From NCBI RefSeq assembly GCF_013390595.1, contig NZ_JACAWV010000007.1, positions 1 to 64,000 of the forward strand: a stretch of DNA of 64,000 nt. Direction: 5' to 3'. A model generated the notes under the pieces. The model was not told where the DNA came from, made no database searches, and worked only from the letters and a program-made list of their open reading frames with translations. Shown piece by piece: positions 17,917 through 25,328 of this stretch. The number at the start of each line of letters is the position of its first letter. The first letter of the stretch is position 1. The translations under genes were made by a program, and so were the position numbers. This DNA is from Rhizobium sp. RM. GTDB lineage: Bacteria; Pseudomonadota; Alphaproteobacteria; Rhizobiales; Rhizobiaceae.

Positions 17917-18009
17917 GCGCGACGATATTAATGGGGCCTCGGCACGGCACTGTCCGTGACAACCTGCCTGGGACTTAGCTAAACAGCCTTGACGTTCGTC
18001 ATGCCAAAT

Positions 18010-18033
18010 GGCCCCGGACCGAAGCCCGGGGCC
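18010..18033 (-). terminator. Hairpin terminator after the DapA-family gene
   Basis: GGCCCCGG (18010-18017) pairs perfectly with CCGGGGCC (18026-18033) around an 8-base loop, 30 bp beyond the stop codon of the minus-strand gene. The following T-content is poor, so termination efficiency is uncertain. Confidence 0.55.
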
Positions 18034-18062
18034 ATAAAGCGAAGAGAGCGATCAGCTGGCAA

Positions 18063-19028
18063 TCAGGCTGCCTTGCAGGCCTGCACTGCACCGGGAAGCT
18101 TGCTCCAGTCGGCATACCAGCTGTTGAACAGCTTGAACTGTGCCTCTACGTAGCCACGCTGGCTGTCGGACAGAACATCCGTTTCGTTGAAGTGCAGCGA
18201 ATACTCCTTGTCTCCCTTCAGCACCATCATGCGCTTGAAGTAGAGAACGAGATCTGGGCCTTCGTCGAACGACGACAGTACGGCCAGTGCCTGCTCTAGT
18301 TCGAGCGCACGTGCGCGCGCATCGGCATCGCCCTTCGCTGCAGCCTGCGACAGATTGCAAAGGTGGATGACTTCCTTCGGAAGAACGTTACCGATACCGG
18401 TGATCGCACCCGTCGCACCGCAATTGACGAAGCCGTGGAAAACGGCCGTATCGACGCCGATCATCAACGTAACCTCATCGTCACGGCTGGTGATGTTTTC
18501 GGCGGCATAACGCATGTCTGCCGGGCCACCGAATTCCTTGAAGCCGAGGAGGTTCTTGTGTTCTGCGCGCAGCGCGAAGAAAAGATCGGCGCGCGTTGCA
18601 AAACCATAATAGGGGCTGTTGTAGATCACAGCAGGAATTTCAGGGGCGGCAGCAAGGATCGCCTTGAAATGTGCTTTCTGAGCGGAAATGACCGAACCGC
18701 GCGACAGAACGCGAGGGATGACCATCAGTCCCTTCGCGCCAACCTTCTGTGCGTGCGCTGCATGGGCCACTGCGGATGCCGTGTTGACGGCACCGGTTCC
18801 GACGATCACCGGAATGCCTGCCTTCACCAGGCGTTCCACGCCTTCCATGCGCTGTGCATCGGTCAGAAGCGGCCAGTCGCCCATCGAACCGCAGTAAACA
18901 ACCGCAGACATGCCGTCCGCGATCAGTTCCTTGCCCTTACGGACGAGCGCGTCGAAGTCAGGGGTACGATCGTCCTTGCAGGGCGTCATCAGCGCAGGGA
19001 TCACACCAGAAAAAATGCTGGCCGTCAT
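18063..19028 (-). CDS. DapA-family class I aldolase/deaminase
   Basis: A 321-residue dihydrodipicolinate synthase-family protein. It has the TIM-barrel start GVIPALMTPCKDDRTPDFDA, the substrate motif GSMGDWPLLT, the tyrosine motif IYNSPYYGF and the Schiff-base lysine in LLGFKEFGG. In hydroxyproline pathways a family member deaminates delta1-pyrroline-4-hydroxy-2-carboxylate to 2-oxoglutarate semialdehyde, which fits the neighbours; other family reactions (lyase or dehydratase) are possible. It lies downstream of a GntR gene on the same strand, with a TTGTCGACAA element between them. Confidence 0.87.
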   Translation of the reverse strand: MTASIFSGVIPALMTPCKDDRTPDFDALVRKGKELIADGMSAVVYCGSMGDWPLLTDAQRMEGVERLVKAGIPVIVGTGAVNTASAVAHAAHAQKVGAKGLMVIPRVLSRGSVISAQKAHFKAILAAAPEIPAVIYNSPYYGFATRADLFFALRAEHKNLLGFKEFGGPADMRYAAENITSRDDEVTLMIGVDTAVFHGFVNCGATGAITGIGNVLPKEVIHLCNLSQAAAKGDADARARALELEQALAVLSSFDEGPDLVLYFKRMMVLKGDKEYSLHFNETDVLSDSQRGYVEAQFKLFNSWYADWSKLPGAVQACKAA

Positions 19029-19116
19029 TACAAGCTCCTCATCAATGTCTGTTCGTGGCTACGGGCGCGCGCCTGCGCCACCCTTTCGAAGGACACATTA
19101 TCGTCTTGTATTTTAT

Positions 19117-19138
19117 TTGTCGACAAGAAATCGACAAG
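19117..19138. promoter_or_regulatory. Putative GntR operator in front of the DapA-family gene
   Basis: TTGTCGACAA (19117-19126) is a perfect 10 bp palindrome, and TCGACAAG occurs twice (19120-19127, 19131-19138) at an 11-base spacing, one helical turn. The same core recurs just upstream of the gntR start (19851-19859). The repeated use before both genes of the gntR-dapA pair suggests autoregulation by the GntR protein. Confidence 0.55.
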
Positions 19139-19837
19139 TCAGAGCGATATTTCCAGACGATCTTCACGCACCAGCAATTTCTGCACTTGCCGCACAATTT
19201 GCTCGGCATGCTCACGGGCAAGTTTCTCTGAAAGAACAATGTCGCGCGCGGCGATCGCGGCAATCATTTCATCATGATCTTCCACGTACCGTTTCGGGAG
19301 CCGGTCTTCGTAAGACTGGTAATAAAGCCGCAGGATGCGTCGTCCTTCATCAAGCAGGCGCTTGAACAGCGTGATGAAATACGGATTACGGCCAGCTTCG
19401 GCGATTGCAAGATGGAGGGCTGCATTGGTCGATATCATTGCAAGCGCGTCTTGCTTTTCGACCGCTTTAGCAAACTCCGCCTGGTGTGCGCGGATACCGA
19501 CGAGATCCTCTGGCCGATGATACTGGGCGGCAAGCTGCGTGGTGACGCGATACATCAGCACCAACGCATCGAAATAGGTATGCATGTTGAGAAAATCGAT
19601 GTTCGACACCATTGTCGACCGGTTCGGCAGGGTATCGATCAACCCCTCACCGGAAAGGCGAACCAAGGCCTCCCGAATGGGTGTCCTGGACATTTTGAAC
19701 CGCTCGGCAAGTTGAACTTCATCGATAGGACTACCTGGCGGCAGCACCAGATCTAGAATTTCGTCGCGCAGCAGATCGTAGACCATCTTTACGCCAGAGC
19801 CGCGCTTGCGCTCGGCAGAAGCACCAGTATCCGTCAT
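19139..19837 (-). CDS. GntR-family regulator (FCD subfamily)
   Basis: A 232-residue regulator from ATG 19837 (AAGGATTC upstream). Winged helix at about 18-80 (VYDLLRDEILDLVLPPGSPI, LAERFKMSRTPIREALVRLS), then an all-helical FCD domain with the expected metal/ligand residues (NAALHLAIAEAGRNPYF, DHDEMIAAIAARD, REHAEQIVRQV). Such proteins respond to small carboxylates or amino-acid derivatives. Co-oriented with the DapA-family gene 110 bp downstream, with shared TTGTCGACA motifs. Confidence 0.9.
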   Translation of the reverse strand: MTDTGASAERKRGSGVKMVYDLLRDEILDLVLPPGSPIDEVQLAERFKMSRTPIREALVRLSGEGLIDTLPNRSTMVSNIDFLNMHTYFDALVLMYRVTTQLAAQYHRPEDLVGIRAHQAEFAKAVEKQDALAMISTNAALHLAIAEAGRNPYFITLFKRLLDEGRRILRLYYQSYEDRLPKRYVEDHDEMIAAIAARDIVLSEKLAREHAEQIVRQVQKLLVREDRLEISL

Positions 19838-19849
19838 CTTTGAATCCTT

Positions 19850-19860
19850 TTTGTCGACAT
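19850..19860. promoter_or_regulatory. Putative GntR operator at the gntR promoter
   Basis: TTTGTCGACAT places the same TTGTCGACA core found before the DapA-family gene about 13 bp upstream of the gntR start codon, where binding would block initiation. Supports autoregulation by inference. Confidence 0.5.
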
Positions 19861-19943
19861 AAAGTGTACGATCATATTTTTTTGTTATCAACGCTGACGA
19901 CGCGCTCTTCACCGCTTATGGTGAAACAATCATGCGGCACAAA

Positions 19944-19982
19944 TAAAAAACCGTCGCGAAATTATCCGCAACGGTTGTTTTT
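19944..19982 (-). terminator. Rho-independent terminator of the ftsZ paralogue
   Basis: AACCGTCGCG (19949-19958) pairs with CGCAACGGTT (19967-19976) with one mismatch; on the minus strand the stem is followed by a T-rich run (TTTTTTATTT). It lies 30 bp beyond the ftsZ-like stop codon and separates it from gntR. Confidence 0.8.
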
Positions 19983-20009
19983 TATTCGGAAAATGTCGGT
20001 TTGTGGCGA

Positions 20010-20972
20010 TCAGGTCCGCAGGCCGGTTGCAACAACCGAAATCTTGAAACCGCCATCGAGGGTCGGGTCGAACGAAGCACCCATCACGACGTCGGTTTCT
20101 TCGCTGACAGCTTCACGGACAAGCGTCATTGCTTCGTCGATCTCGTAAAGGGTCAAGTCGTTACCGCCCGAAATAGAAACGAGCGCCCCGCGCGCTTCTT
20201 TCAGGGAAGGCTCGCCGAGCAGTGGATTGGCGATCGCAGCAGCTGCTGCCTCAGAAGCGCGCTTCTCGCCCTTGGCTTGCGCCGTCCCCATCAACGCACG
20301 TCCACCGTTCTTCATGACATATCGGACGTCTGCGAAGTCGAGATTCACCAGACCTTCGCGCAGGATCAAATCGGTAATACACCTGACACCGAGTGAAAGA
20401 ACCTTATCCGCGGTCTTGAGCGCATTTTCGAATGTCGTTCCCGCATCCGCAATTCGCAAAAGGTTCTGGTTGGGAATGACGATCACGGTATCGGCGGTAT
20501 TGAGCAGATTTGAGAAACCGTACTCTGCTGCCCGCATGCGACGAGCGCCTTCGAAACTGAATGGCAGCGTGACGACACCGACCGTCAGGATGTTTTTGGC
20601 ACGGCAAGCTTCGGCAATCACCGGCGCAGCACCTGTCCCCGTGCCGCCACCCATACCTGCGGTGATGAAGCACATGTCGTAGCCGCTCAGGTGATCCATG
20701 ATTTCGTCAAGGGAATCGAGAGCAGCCTGCCGGCCTACCTCCGGATCGGCACCGGCGCCGAGACCGCCTGTCAGTTCCGAGCTGAGCTGGACCAAGCGAG
20801 GCGCATTGGTTTTCTTCAGCGCCTGCGCGTCCGTGTTTGCTGCAATGAAATCAACGCCACCGATACCTTCGGCGATCATGTTGTTGATTGCGTTCCCGCC
20901 ACCTCCACCGACGCCGACAACGGCGATATTGGGCGTATTGCGGGCAATAGAGGCGTGCGGGGACTGGCTCAT
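20010..20972 (-). CDS. ftsZ: FtsZ paralogue lacking the C-terminal tail
   Basis: A 320-residue tubulin-family GTPase. Near the N-terminus: VGVGGGGGNAINNM, then FIAANTDAQAL, the GTP-binding GMGGGTGTGAAPVIAE near 105, NLLRIADAGTTFENAL, and the synergy (T7) loop NLDFADVR needed for hydrolysis. It ends at ISVVATGLRT, the end of the polymerising core; the linker and the conserved C-terminal peptide that bind FtsA and other partners are absent. The main cell-division FtsZ is longer, so this is a secondary copy, as known in agrobacteria. ATG 20972 is chosen because the family-like sequence begins just after it. Confidence 0.93.
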   Translation of the reverse strand: MSQSPHASIARNTPNIAVVGVGGGGGNAINNMIAEGIGGVDFIAANTDAQALKKTNAPRLVQLSSELTGGLGAGADPEVGRQAALDSLDEIMDHLSGYDMCFITAGMGGGTGTGAAPVIAEACRAKNILTVGVVTLPFSFEGARRMRAAEYGFSNLLNTADTVIVIPNQNLLRIADAGTTFENALKTADKVLSLGVRCITDLILREGLVNLDFADVRYVMKNGGRALMGTAQAKGEKRASEAAAAAIANPLLGEPSLKEARGALVSISGGNDLTLYEIDEAMTLVREAVSEETDVVMGASFDPTLDGGFKISVVATGLRT

Positions 20973-21178
20973 CGTCTGGTTCTCTTTTCTAAGTCTTCTC
21001 GATTCCGGCGCGTTCGGGCCGGAATGCCTGCGGAAAAAGGCGAAAGTCCGGTAGCAGGCATGTTTCTCCGACCACTTCCCCCGGATGAAAACCAAACCGA
21101 ATCAACTGCTTCGCTTTCGCAGTTGATAGCCCAAAACCGAGAATGTTTACACTCCATTCACCATGTTTCTCTCAAATT

Positions 21179-21203
21179 GGAACGACCTGCCGTGAAAGGT
21201 GTT
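21179..21203 (+). promoter_or_regulatory. Possible EcfG (general stress sigma) promoter of the receiver gene
   Basis: GGAAC (21179-21183), a 16-base spacer, then TGTT (21200-21203) approximates the alphaproteobacterial EcfG promoter (GGAAC, N16-17, CGTT). It is 44 bp upstream of the receiver start codon. One base differs from the usual -10, so this is tentative. Confidence 0.35.
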
Positions 21204-21246
21204 TGCCTCTTGCCGAGACTAGAGAGCACACAATGGAGGCAAGCAT

Positions 21247-21687
21247 ATGTTGGCGAACATTCTCCAGCACGGAAACGATTTGATGGTGAAACAGCCCAAG
21301 GTGCTGATCGTCGAAGACGAGTTCCTGATTGCAATGGACATTGAAGATTCCATTCTCCAGGCGGAAGACGACGCCGATGTAATCGGCATTGCCAACCGCC
21401 TCGACCAAGCTGTCGCACTCGGTCGTGACGCCGACATCGCCTTTGTGGACGTGAACCTGGCGGACGGTCAAACAGGTCCAGAGATCGCCAAGCGCCTGTC
21501 TGACGACGGAGTGATCGTCATTTTCATGACGGCAAATCCAGAAGTGGTTGTTAATCTCGGGATCGGCGCAGGCGTTATTACAAAACCTGTTCCCTTCGAC
21601 GCCGTCGAACAATGCCTGGCTTATGCAGTCGCCAAACGGAATGGCACACGTGCGGTCACACCTATCGGTATGATGGCATTCGATTGA
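21247..21687 (+). CDS. Stand-alone response-regulator receiver domain
   Basis: A 146-residue protein that is almost only a CheY-like receiver: VLIVEDEFLIAMDIEDSI (acidic pair), the phospho-acceptor Asp in DIAFVDVNLADG, the conserved Thr in VIFMTANPE and the Lys in GVITKPVPFDAV. No output domain is present, so it probably acts by protein contact, for example in a phosphorelay. ATG 21247 has GGAGG eight bases ahead. Divergent from the ftsZ paralogue; a possible stress promoter lies upstream and a shared terminator at 21705-21742 follows. Confidence 0.9.
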   Translation: MLANILQHGNDLMVKQPKVLIVEDEFLIAMDIEDSILQAEDDADVIGIANRLDQAVALGRDADIAFVDVNLADGQTGPEIAKRLSDDGVIVIFMTANPEVVVNLGIGAGVITKPVPFDAVEQCLAYAVAKRNGTRAVTPIGMMAFD

Positions 21688-21704
21688 ATATGTCTTGAGA
21701 AACA

Positions 21705-21742
21705 AAAAAGCCTGCCGCGGGAGGAGGTGCGACAGGCTTTTT
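21705..21742 (-). ncRNA. CCUCCUCCC hairpin RNA 1 (last in array), also a bidirectional terminator
   Basis: On the minus strand a 14 bp stem (AAAAAGCCTG..GCAGGCTTTTT type) encloses a loop with CCUCCUCCC (complement of 21719-21727). T-runs flank the stem on both strands, so it can end both the RNA array and the receiver gene on the plus strand. It is the fourth repeat of a series with the same loop and fits the cuckoo/CcsR family of small RNAs whose loop mimics an anti-Shine-Dalgarno sequence. Confidence 0.75.
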
Positions 21743-21751
21743 AAAAAGGTC

Positions 21752-21784
21752 GAACAGCGAGTTGGGAGGAGGTAACCGCTGTTC
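21752..21784 (-). ncRNA. CCUCCUCCC hairpin RNA 2
   Basis: GAACAGCG at 21752-21759 pairs with CGCTGTTC at 21777-21784, with a small bulge near the loop. The loop contains the complement of GGGAGGAGG (21764-21772), giving CCUCCUCCC in the minus-strand RNA. Same layout as its neighbours, centre-to-centre spacing 45 bases from the last hairpin. Confidence 0.75.
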
Positions 21785-21787
21785 AGT

Positions 21788-21818
21788 GGGCGCCTCTGGG
21801 AGGAGGTAGAGACGACCC
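21788..21818 (-). ncRNA. CCUCCUCCC hairpin RNA 3
   Basis: GGGCGCCTCT (21788-21797) pairs with AGAGACGACCC (21808-21818) with one bulge; the loop holds GGGAGGAGG on the plus strand (21798-21806), CCUCCUCCC in the minus-strand RNA. Stem sequence differs from the other copies while the loop is constant, the pattern expected of a functional loop. Confidence 0.75.
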
Positions 21819-21825
21819 GTTCACC

Positions 21826-21854
21826 AAACGGACTGGGAGGAGGAGTGTCCGTCT
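21826..21854 (-). ncRNA. CCUCCUCCC hairpin RNA 4 (first in array)
   Basis: ACGGAC (21828-21833) pairs with GTCCGT (21847-21852) around a loop with GGGAGGAGG (21835-21843), which is CCUCCUCCC in the minus-strand RNA. It is the copy nearest the DUF1127 gene upstream on the same strand. A short clean stem makes it the weakest of the four on its own; the shared motif supports it. Confidence 0.7.
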
Positions 21855-21959
21855 GATGATCTTAAGATAGCATTTTCTTGCGCGTTTCCTAGGCACAACT
21901 ACGCAGCACAGACATGCACAATACGCATAACTCGATCAACGCGCAGGCCCTGGAAATGC

Positions 21960-21985
21960 AAAAACGCCCGCAAAGCGGGCGTTTC
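21960..21985 (-). terminator. Rho-independent terminator of the DUF1127 gene
   Basis: AAACGCCCGC (21962-21971) pairs perfectly with GCGGGCGTTT (21975-21984) around AAA; on the minus strand T residues follow. It lies 31 bp after the DUF1127 stop codon and before the RNA array, so the RNAs may come from read-through, processing or their own promoter. Confidence 0.85.
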
Positions 21986-22015
21986 AAACATCATCTGATA
22001 TGATCGTACCTTAGA

Positions 22016-22162
22016 TCAGATACCGACGGCCTGGCGCGCGACACTAGCGATCTGGCTGCGATCGATACCCAGATCGTGCAGTTCACGAGTGCTCATACGG
22101 CCGAGTTCGTTGACGGTCTGACGATATTTGCGCCAGTTATTGAAGGAGCGTGCTACGTTCAT
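22016..22162 (-). CDS. DUF1127 small arginine-rich protein (YjiS-like)
   Basis: A 48-residue basic protein read from ATG 22162: MNVARSFNNWRKYRQTVNEL, then GRMSTRELHDLGIDRSQI and SVARQAVGI. The W-R-x-Y/R-x-T-x-x-E-L-x-x-M-S-x-x-E-L-x-D-[IL]-G-I-x-R-x-x-I pattern is diagnostic of DUF1127. Such proteins bind RNA or affect RNA turnover and carbon or phosphate physiology in alphaproteobacteria. AGGAAAGGG precedes the start. In Rhodobacter a DUF1127 gene is co-transcribed with the CcsR1-4 RNAs; the same order is present here. Easily missed because it is so short. Confidence 0.9.
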   Translation of the reverse strand: MNVARSFNNWRKYRQTVNELGRMSTRELHDLGIDRSQIASVARQAVGI

Positions 22163-22509
22163 GACATTACCCTTTCCTGAGGTTTGGTGACGTCAGTAAC
22201 GTTTTCGTTCCGGCGTCCTTTGATGACCCCTATATGCTCGCTTTCGCGGCGATTTAACAGGCAGATTACGTCAACACACCCATGCGCTAAATGCAGAGGT
22301 CATTGCGAATCCCATGCGGAGGACTACCGGTTCGCCAATTTTTCAGCCACCTAAGGGCTAAGTTTACCGTCCGATCGCTCCGTAATCGGTCACAAGTACT
22401 CTGTTCGCATTGCTGATCTATCACACCAGCTGCCAAGAAACGGTACATGAAGAAATGACGAGGACAGCCCTGCAGCCGCCCTCCCCGATAGTTCACCCGA
22501 ACGCCCGTC
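22163..22509. other. Intergenic region between DUF1127 and the zinc-binding protein gene
   Basis: Carries the 5' side of the minus-strand DUF1127 gene and the 3' side of the minus-strand zinc-binding protein gene. I see no convincing coding sequence; an open frame on the minus strand at 22287-22496 has no protein-like features. No clear sigma factor consensus or strong terminator could be assigned. Confidence 0.5.
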
Positions 22510-23499
22510 TTACTGCGAAAGCACGGCAGCTTTGATTGTATCGATATTATTGTTGATCATATCGATATAGGTTGAAGCGGGGCCGTCCATGGTCGAAAGC
22601 GCGTCAGAGTAGAGGGTCCCACCAACCTTGAGGCCGGTCTCTTTTGCAATCTGCTCGATCAGTCGCTTGTCGGTAATGTTTTCCACGAAGATCGCCGAGG
22701 CCTTATCTTCCTTCACCTGATCCACGAGCTTGGCGACATCCGCAGCAGATGCTTCCGATTCCGTTGAAACGCCCTCGGGGGCCAGAAACTCCAGGCCATA
22801 TGACTGTTCGAAGTAACCAAACGCATCGTGCGAAGTGATGATCGTGCGTTTCTCTTGCGGAATGGCGGCAACCTCTGTCTTCACATGATTTTCGAGTCCC
22901 TGAAGCTTGGCAACATAGGCTTCCGAATTGGCCGTATATGTTGCGCAACCGGCCTTGTCTGTCTCGCAGAATGCGTCGGCAACGTTCTTAACGTAAATGA
23001 TGGCGTTGCTGACGGATTGCCAAGCGTGGGGATCAAATTCGCCGTGATGATGATGCCCGTCTTCATCGCCGTGGGAATGGTCATGTCCGTGACCGTTTTC
23101 CGCCGCCTCATCCGCTTCTGGATGTGCGTGCCCTGCCGGTTCCTCAGAGAGTTTCAGTGGTTCGACACCCTTTGTCAGCTCGACAACCGGTGCCTTCGTT
23201 GCACTTGTTTCGATCAACCTTTTCAAAAAACCTTCAAACTCAAGCCCGTTCACAAGTACAACATCGGCTTTGCTGACCGCAACCGCGTCTGCCGGCCGGG
23301 GTTCATAGACATGGGCGTCACCATCTGGCCCAACAAGCGTTGTGACCGTCACCCGGTCACCGCCGACATTCTTGGCGAAGTCCGCAATGATGGAGAAGCT
23401 GGCGACAACTTTCAGATCTTTTGCCGACGCCTGTGTGGCCAACATCGTCGAAAGCGTGAGGATGCTTGCGCATGTGGCAAAACGTAACGTTGAAAGCAC
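22510..23499 (-). CDS. znuA: Zinc ABC importer, periplasmic binding protein
   Basis: A 329-residue cluster A-I metal-binding protein. GTG 23499 has AAAGGAG nine bases ahead and opens a signal peptide (LSTLRFATCASILTLSTMLA, cleavage near QASA). A long His/Asp/Glu-rich loop at about 120-160 (HGHDHSHGDEDGHHHHG) before FDPHAW is the hallmark of zinc-specific ZnuA/AztC-type proteins. Other ligands are in VNGLEFE, SHDAFGYF and YSDALS. Last gene of the operon starting at 25178; Zur-like boxes upstream fit zinc repression. It may equally be named troA in agrobacteria. Confidence 0.93.
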   Translation of the reverse strand: MLSTLRFATCASILTLSTMLATQASAKDLKVVASFSIIADFAKNVGGDRVTVTTLVGPDGDAHVYEPRPADAVAVSKADVVLVNGLEFEGFLKRLIETSATKAPVVELTKGVEPLKLSEEPAGHAHPEADEAAENGHGHDHSHGDEDGHHHHGEFDPHAWQSVSNAIIYVKNVADAFCETDKAGCATYTANSEAYVAKLQGLENHVKTEVAAIPQEKRTIITSHDAFGYFEQSYGLEFLAPEGVSTESEASAADVAKLVDQVKEDKASAIFVENITDKRLIEQIAKETGLKVGGTLYSDALSTMDGPASTYIDMINNNIDTIKAAVLSQ

Positions 23500-23527
23500 G
23501 GGTATATCTCCTTTGAGAGTTTGTATT

Positions 23528-24400
23528 TCAGGTGGTTTTGAGGCGGATCGCGTTAACGGCATCCCGAACGATGCCGCGTGGCGCGAAAAGAATGGAAAGG
23601 ACGTAGATCGCACCGGCAGAGAGAATGATCGCCGGTCCAGACGGCAAGGACGCGTGGTAGGAAAGAAGGAGGCCGGCGCAAGATGAAACCATGCCAATGC
23701 CGATCGATACGAGGCACATGGGGAAAACCCGGCTTGCCCAAAAACGGCTTGCGGCAGCCGGCAACATCATCAAGCCGACGGAGAGTAATGTCCCCAAGGC
23801 CTGAAAGCCGCCAACGAGATTGAGAACGACAGCTGCGAGAAAGAGGAAATGAACCGGCGCACCCCAACGGCTGACTGAACGCAGGAAAAGCGGATCAAGA
23901 CACTCGGCAAACAGCGCACCACCGAAAAATCCCATGATCGACAGGCTGATGACGCAGATCCCCAAGATCAGACCGAGTGCTTCGTTGTTCAGGGCAAGAA
24001 CCGTACCGAAAAGTACATGCATGAGATCGATGCTCGATCCACGCCACGATACGAGAAGCACTCCTAGCGCCAGTGAGATGAGATAGAACGCAGCCAAAGA
24101 TGCGTCTTCTTTCTGAATCGTTACGCGGGAAATTGCGCCTGCGCCTAACGCGACCGTCAGGCCCACAACAAGCCCGCCTATGGTCATCGGCAAGATCTCC
24201 AGGCCATAGAAAAGAAAACCGAGAGCAGCGCCCGGCAAAATGGCATGAGACATCGCGTCTCCCGTCAGGCTCATCCGTCGCAACATGAGAAAAACACCGA
24301 CCGGACCACAACTGACAGACAGAAGCAGGGCGCCTGCCAGCGCACGCTGCATGAAGGCATAATCGAGGAAGGGAGCGAGAAACATTTCAAACAGCGGCAT
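23528..24400 (-). CDS. znuB: Zinc ABC importer, permease
   Basis: A 290-residue ABC-3 family inner-membrane permease with about eight hydrophobic helices: LAGALLLSVSCGPVGVFLML, MSLTGDAMSHAILPGAALGF, LLSVGLMMLPAAASRFWA. Residues LTGDAMSHA and MMLPAA are family signatures. Overlaps the ATPase gene by 14 bp and precedes the binding-protein gene by 28 bp. Confidence 0.93.
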   Translation of the reverse strand: MPLFEMFLAPFLDYAFMQRALAGALLLSVSCGPVGVFLMLRRMSLTGDAMSHAILPGAALGFLFYGLEILPMTIGGLVVGLTVALGAGAISRVTIQKEDASLAAFYLISLALGVLLVSWRGSSIDLMHVLFGTVLALNNEALGLILGICVISLSIMGFFGGALFAECLDPLFLRSVSRWGAPVHFLFLAAVVLNLVGGFQALGTLLSVGLMMLPAAASRFWASRVFPMCLVSIGIGMVSSCAGLLLSYHASLPSGPAIILSAGAIYVLSILFAPRGIVRDAVNAIRLKTT

Positions 24401-25178
24401 GCAAGCCTCTCACCGAGTGTAAATTCCGATAGGAGGACATTTGCTCGGCCGGTTCGCACCAGAAAGCAGTTTCGCCTTCGGTTTCGTAGAGCCGCCTTGC
24501 CTGACGTAAAATGGCGGGCTGCAGAACCTCCTCGGTCGGGCCGAAACCGACGAGACGACGTGCAAGAAGCATACATGTGGAGAAGTGCTGACGAACGATG
24601 TCGTAGTCATGGAGGACCGTGATCACGGTCCGGCCTTCTCCGATCCACTCGCCGATGACAGCCATTAGCTCGGCAACGGTCTTCTCATCGACGGCGTTGA
24701 AAGGCTCATCAAGAAGGATGAGATCTGCCTCCTGCAGGATGGTCCTGGCGAAGAGCGCGCGTTGAAGCTGCCCGCCGGAGAGCGCATCAATCCCCTTGCG
24801 CTCGTAGCCCGCAAGGCCGACTGTCGCCAGCGCCTCGCCTATGGCATCTCGATCACCGGACGTGATCCGGCCAAGAAGGCCTCGTCTCGGCCACAAGCCA
24901 AGTGAAACGAGATCACGCACCTCTGCGGGAAAGCTGCGGTCTAATGCAGACTGCTGCGGCAGGTAGGCGACAGAGACACCGGAAGCCTTGAGGCATTCAC
25001 CCGAGAGCGGAGCGATAATTCCCGCTATCGACTTCAAAAGGGTGGATTTCCCCGAACCGTTCGCGCCGACGATCGCCGTAAGCGAACCCTTTGAGATCTC
25101 GGCATGCAGGCGCAGCAAAGCGGGTTGTCCGTTATATCCTAAAGTCAATTCCTTGAATGAGAGGCAAGGATCGTCCAT
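24387..25178 (-). CDS. znuC: Zinc ABC importer, ATPase
   Basis: A 263-residue ATPase: Walker A GANGSGKST, Q-loop LPQQSALDRSFP (typical of metal importers), signature LSGGQLQR, Walker B LILLDEPFNAVD and switch HDYD. First gene of the operon; its upstream region carries two Zur-like boxes shared with the divergent GTPase gene. Confidence 0.93.
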   Translation of the reverse strand: MDDPCLSFKELTLGYNGQPALLRLHAEISKGSLTAIVGANGSGKSTLLKSIAGIIAPLSGECLKASGVSVAYLPQQSALDRSFPAEVRDLVSLGLWPRRGLLGRITSGDRDAIGEALATVGLAGYERKGIDALSGGQLQRALFARTILQEADLILLDEPFNAVDEKTVAELMAVIGEWIGEGRTVITVLHDYDIVRQHFSTCMLLARRLVGFGPTEEVLQPAILRQARRLYETEGETAFWCEPAEQMSSYRNLHSVRGLHAAV

Positions 25179-25218
25179 CGATCACTCCGTCGGGTATTCA
25201 ACTCAGCCTCTTCACTTA

Positions 25219-25233
25219 TGTAATGTTATTACA
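25219..25233. promoter_or_regulatory. Zur-like box 1
   Basis: TGTAATGTTATTACA, an inverted repeat with TGTAAT and ATTACA arms, 41 bp upstream of the zinc ATPase start. It matches the AT-rich Zur operator style of alphaproteobacteria and probably represses the importer when zinc is plentiful. Confidence 0.7.
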
Positions 25234-25247
25234 CCGGTCAATCGGGA

Positions 25248-25265
25248 TGTAATGAAATAACATTA
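25248..25265. promoter_or_regulatory. Zur-like box 2
   Basis: TGTAATGAAATAACATTA, a weaker inverted repeat 70 bp upstream of the zinc ATPase gene. Together with box 1 it could give tighter repression of the importer. Confidence 0.55.
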
Positions 25266-25328
25266 AATTTTGGAAATGAAGCGTGCGGGCAGAAATTCCG
25301 CAGATTGAGTTTGACAGGATCGCATTAT

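Noticed and set aside
22287-22496. Minus-strand open frame of 69 codons downstream of the zinc-binding protein gene
   Set aside because: No ribosome site, no recognisable domain, unusual composition; left as intergenic.
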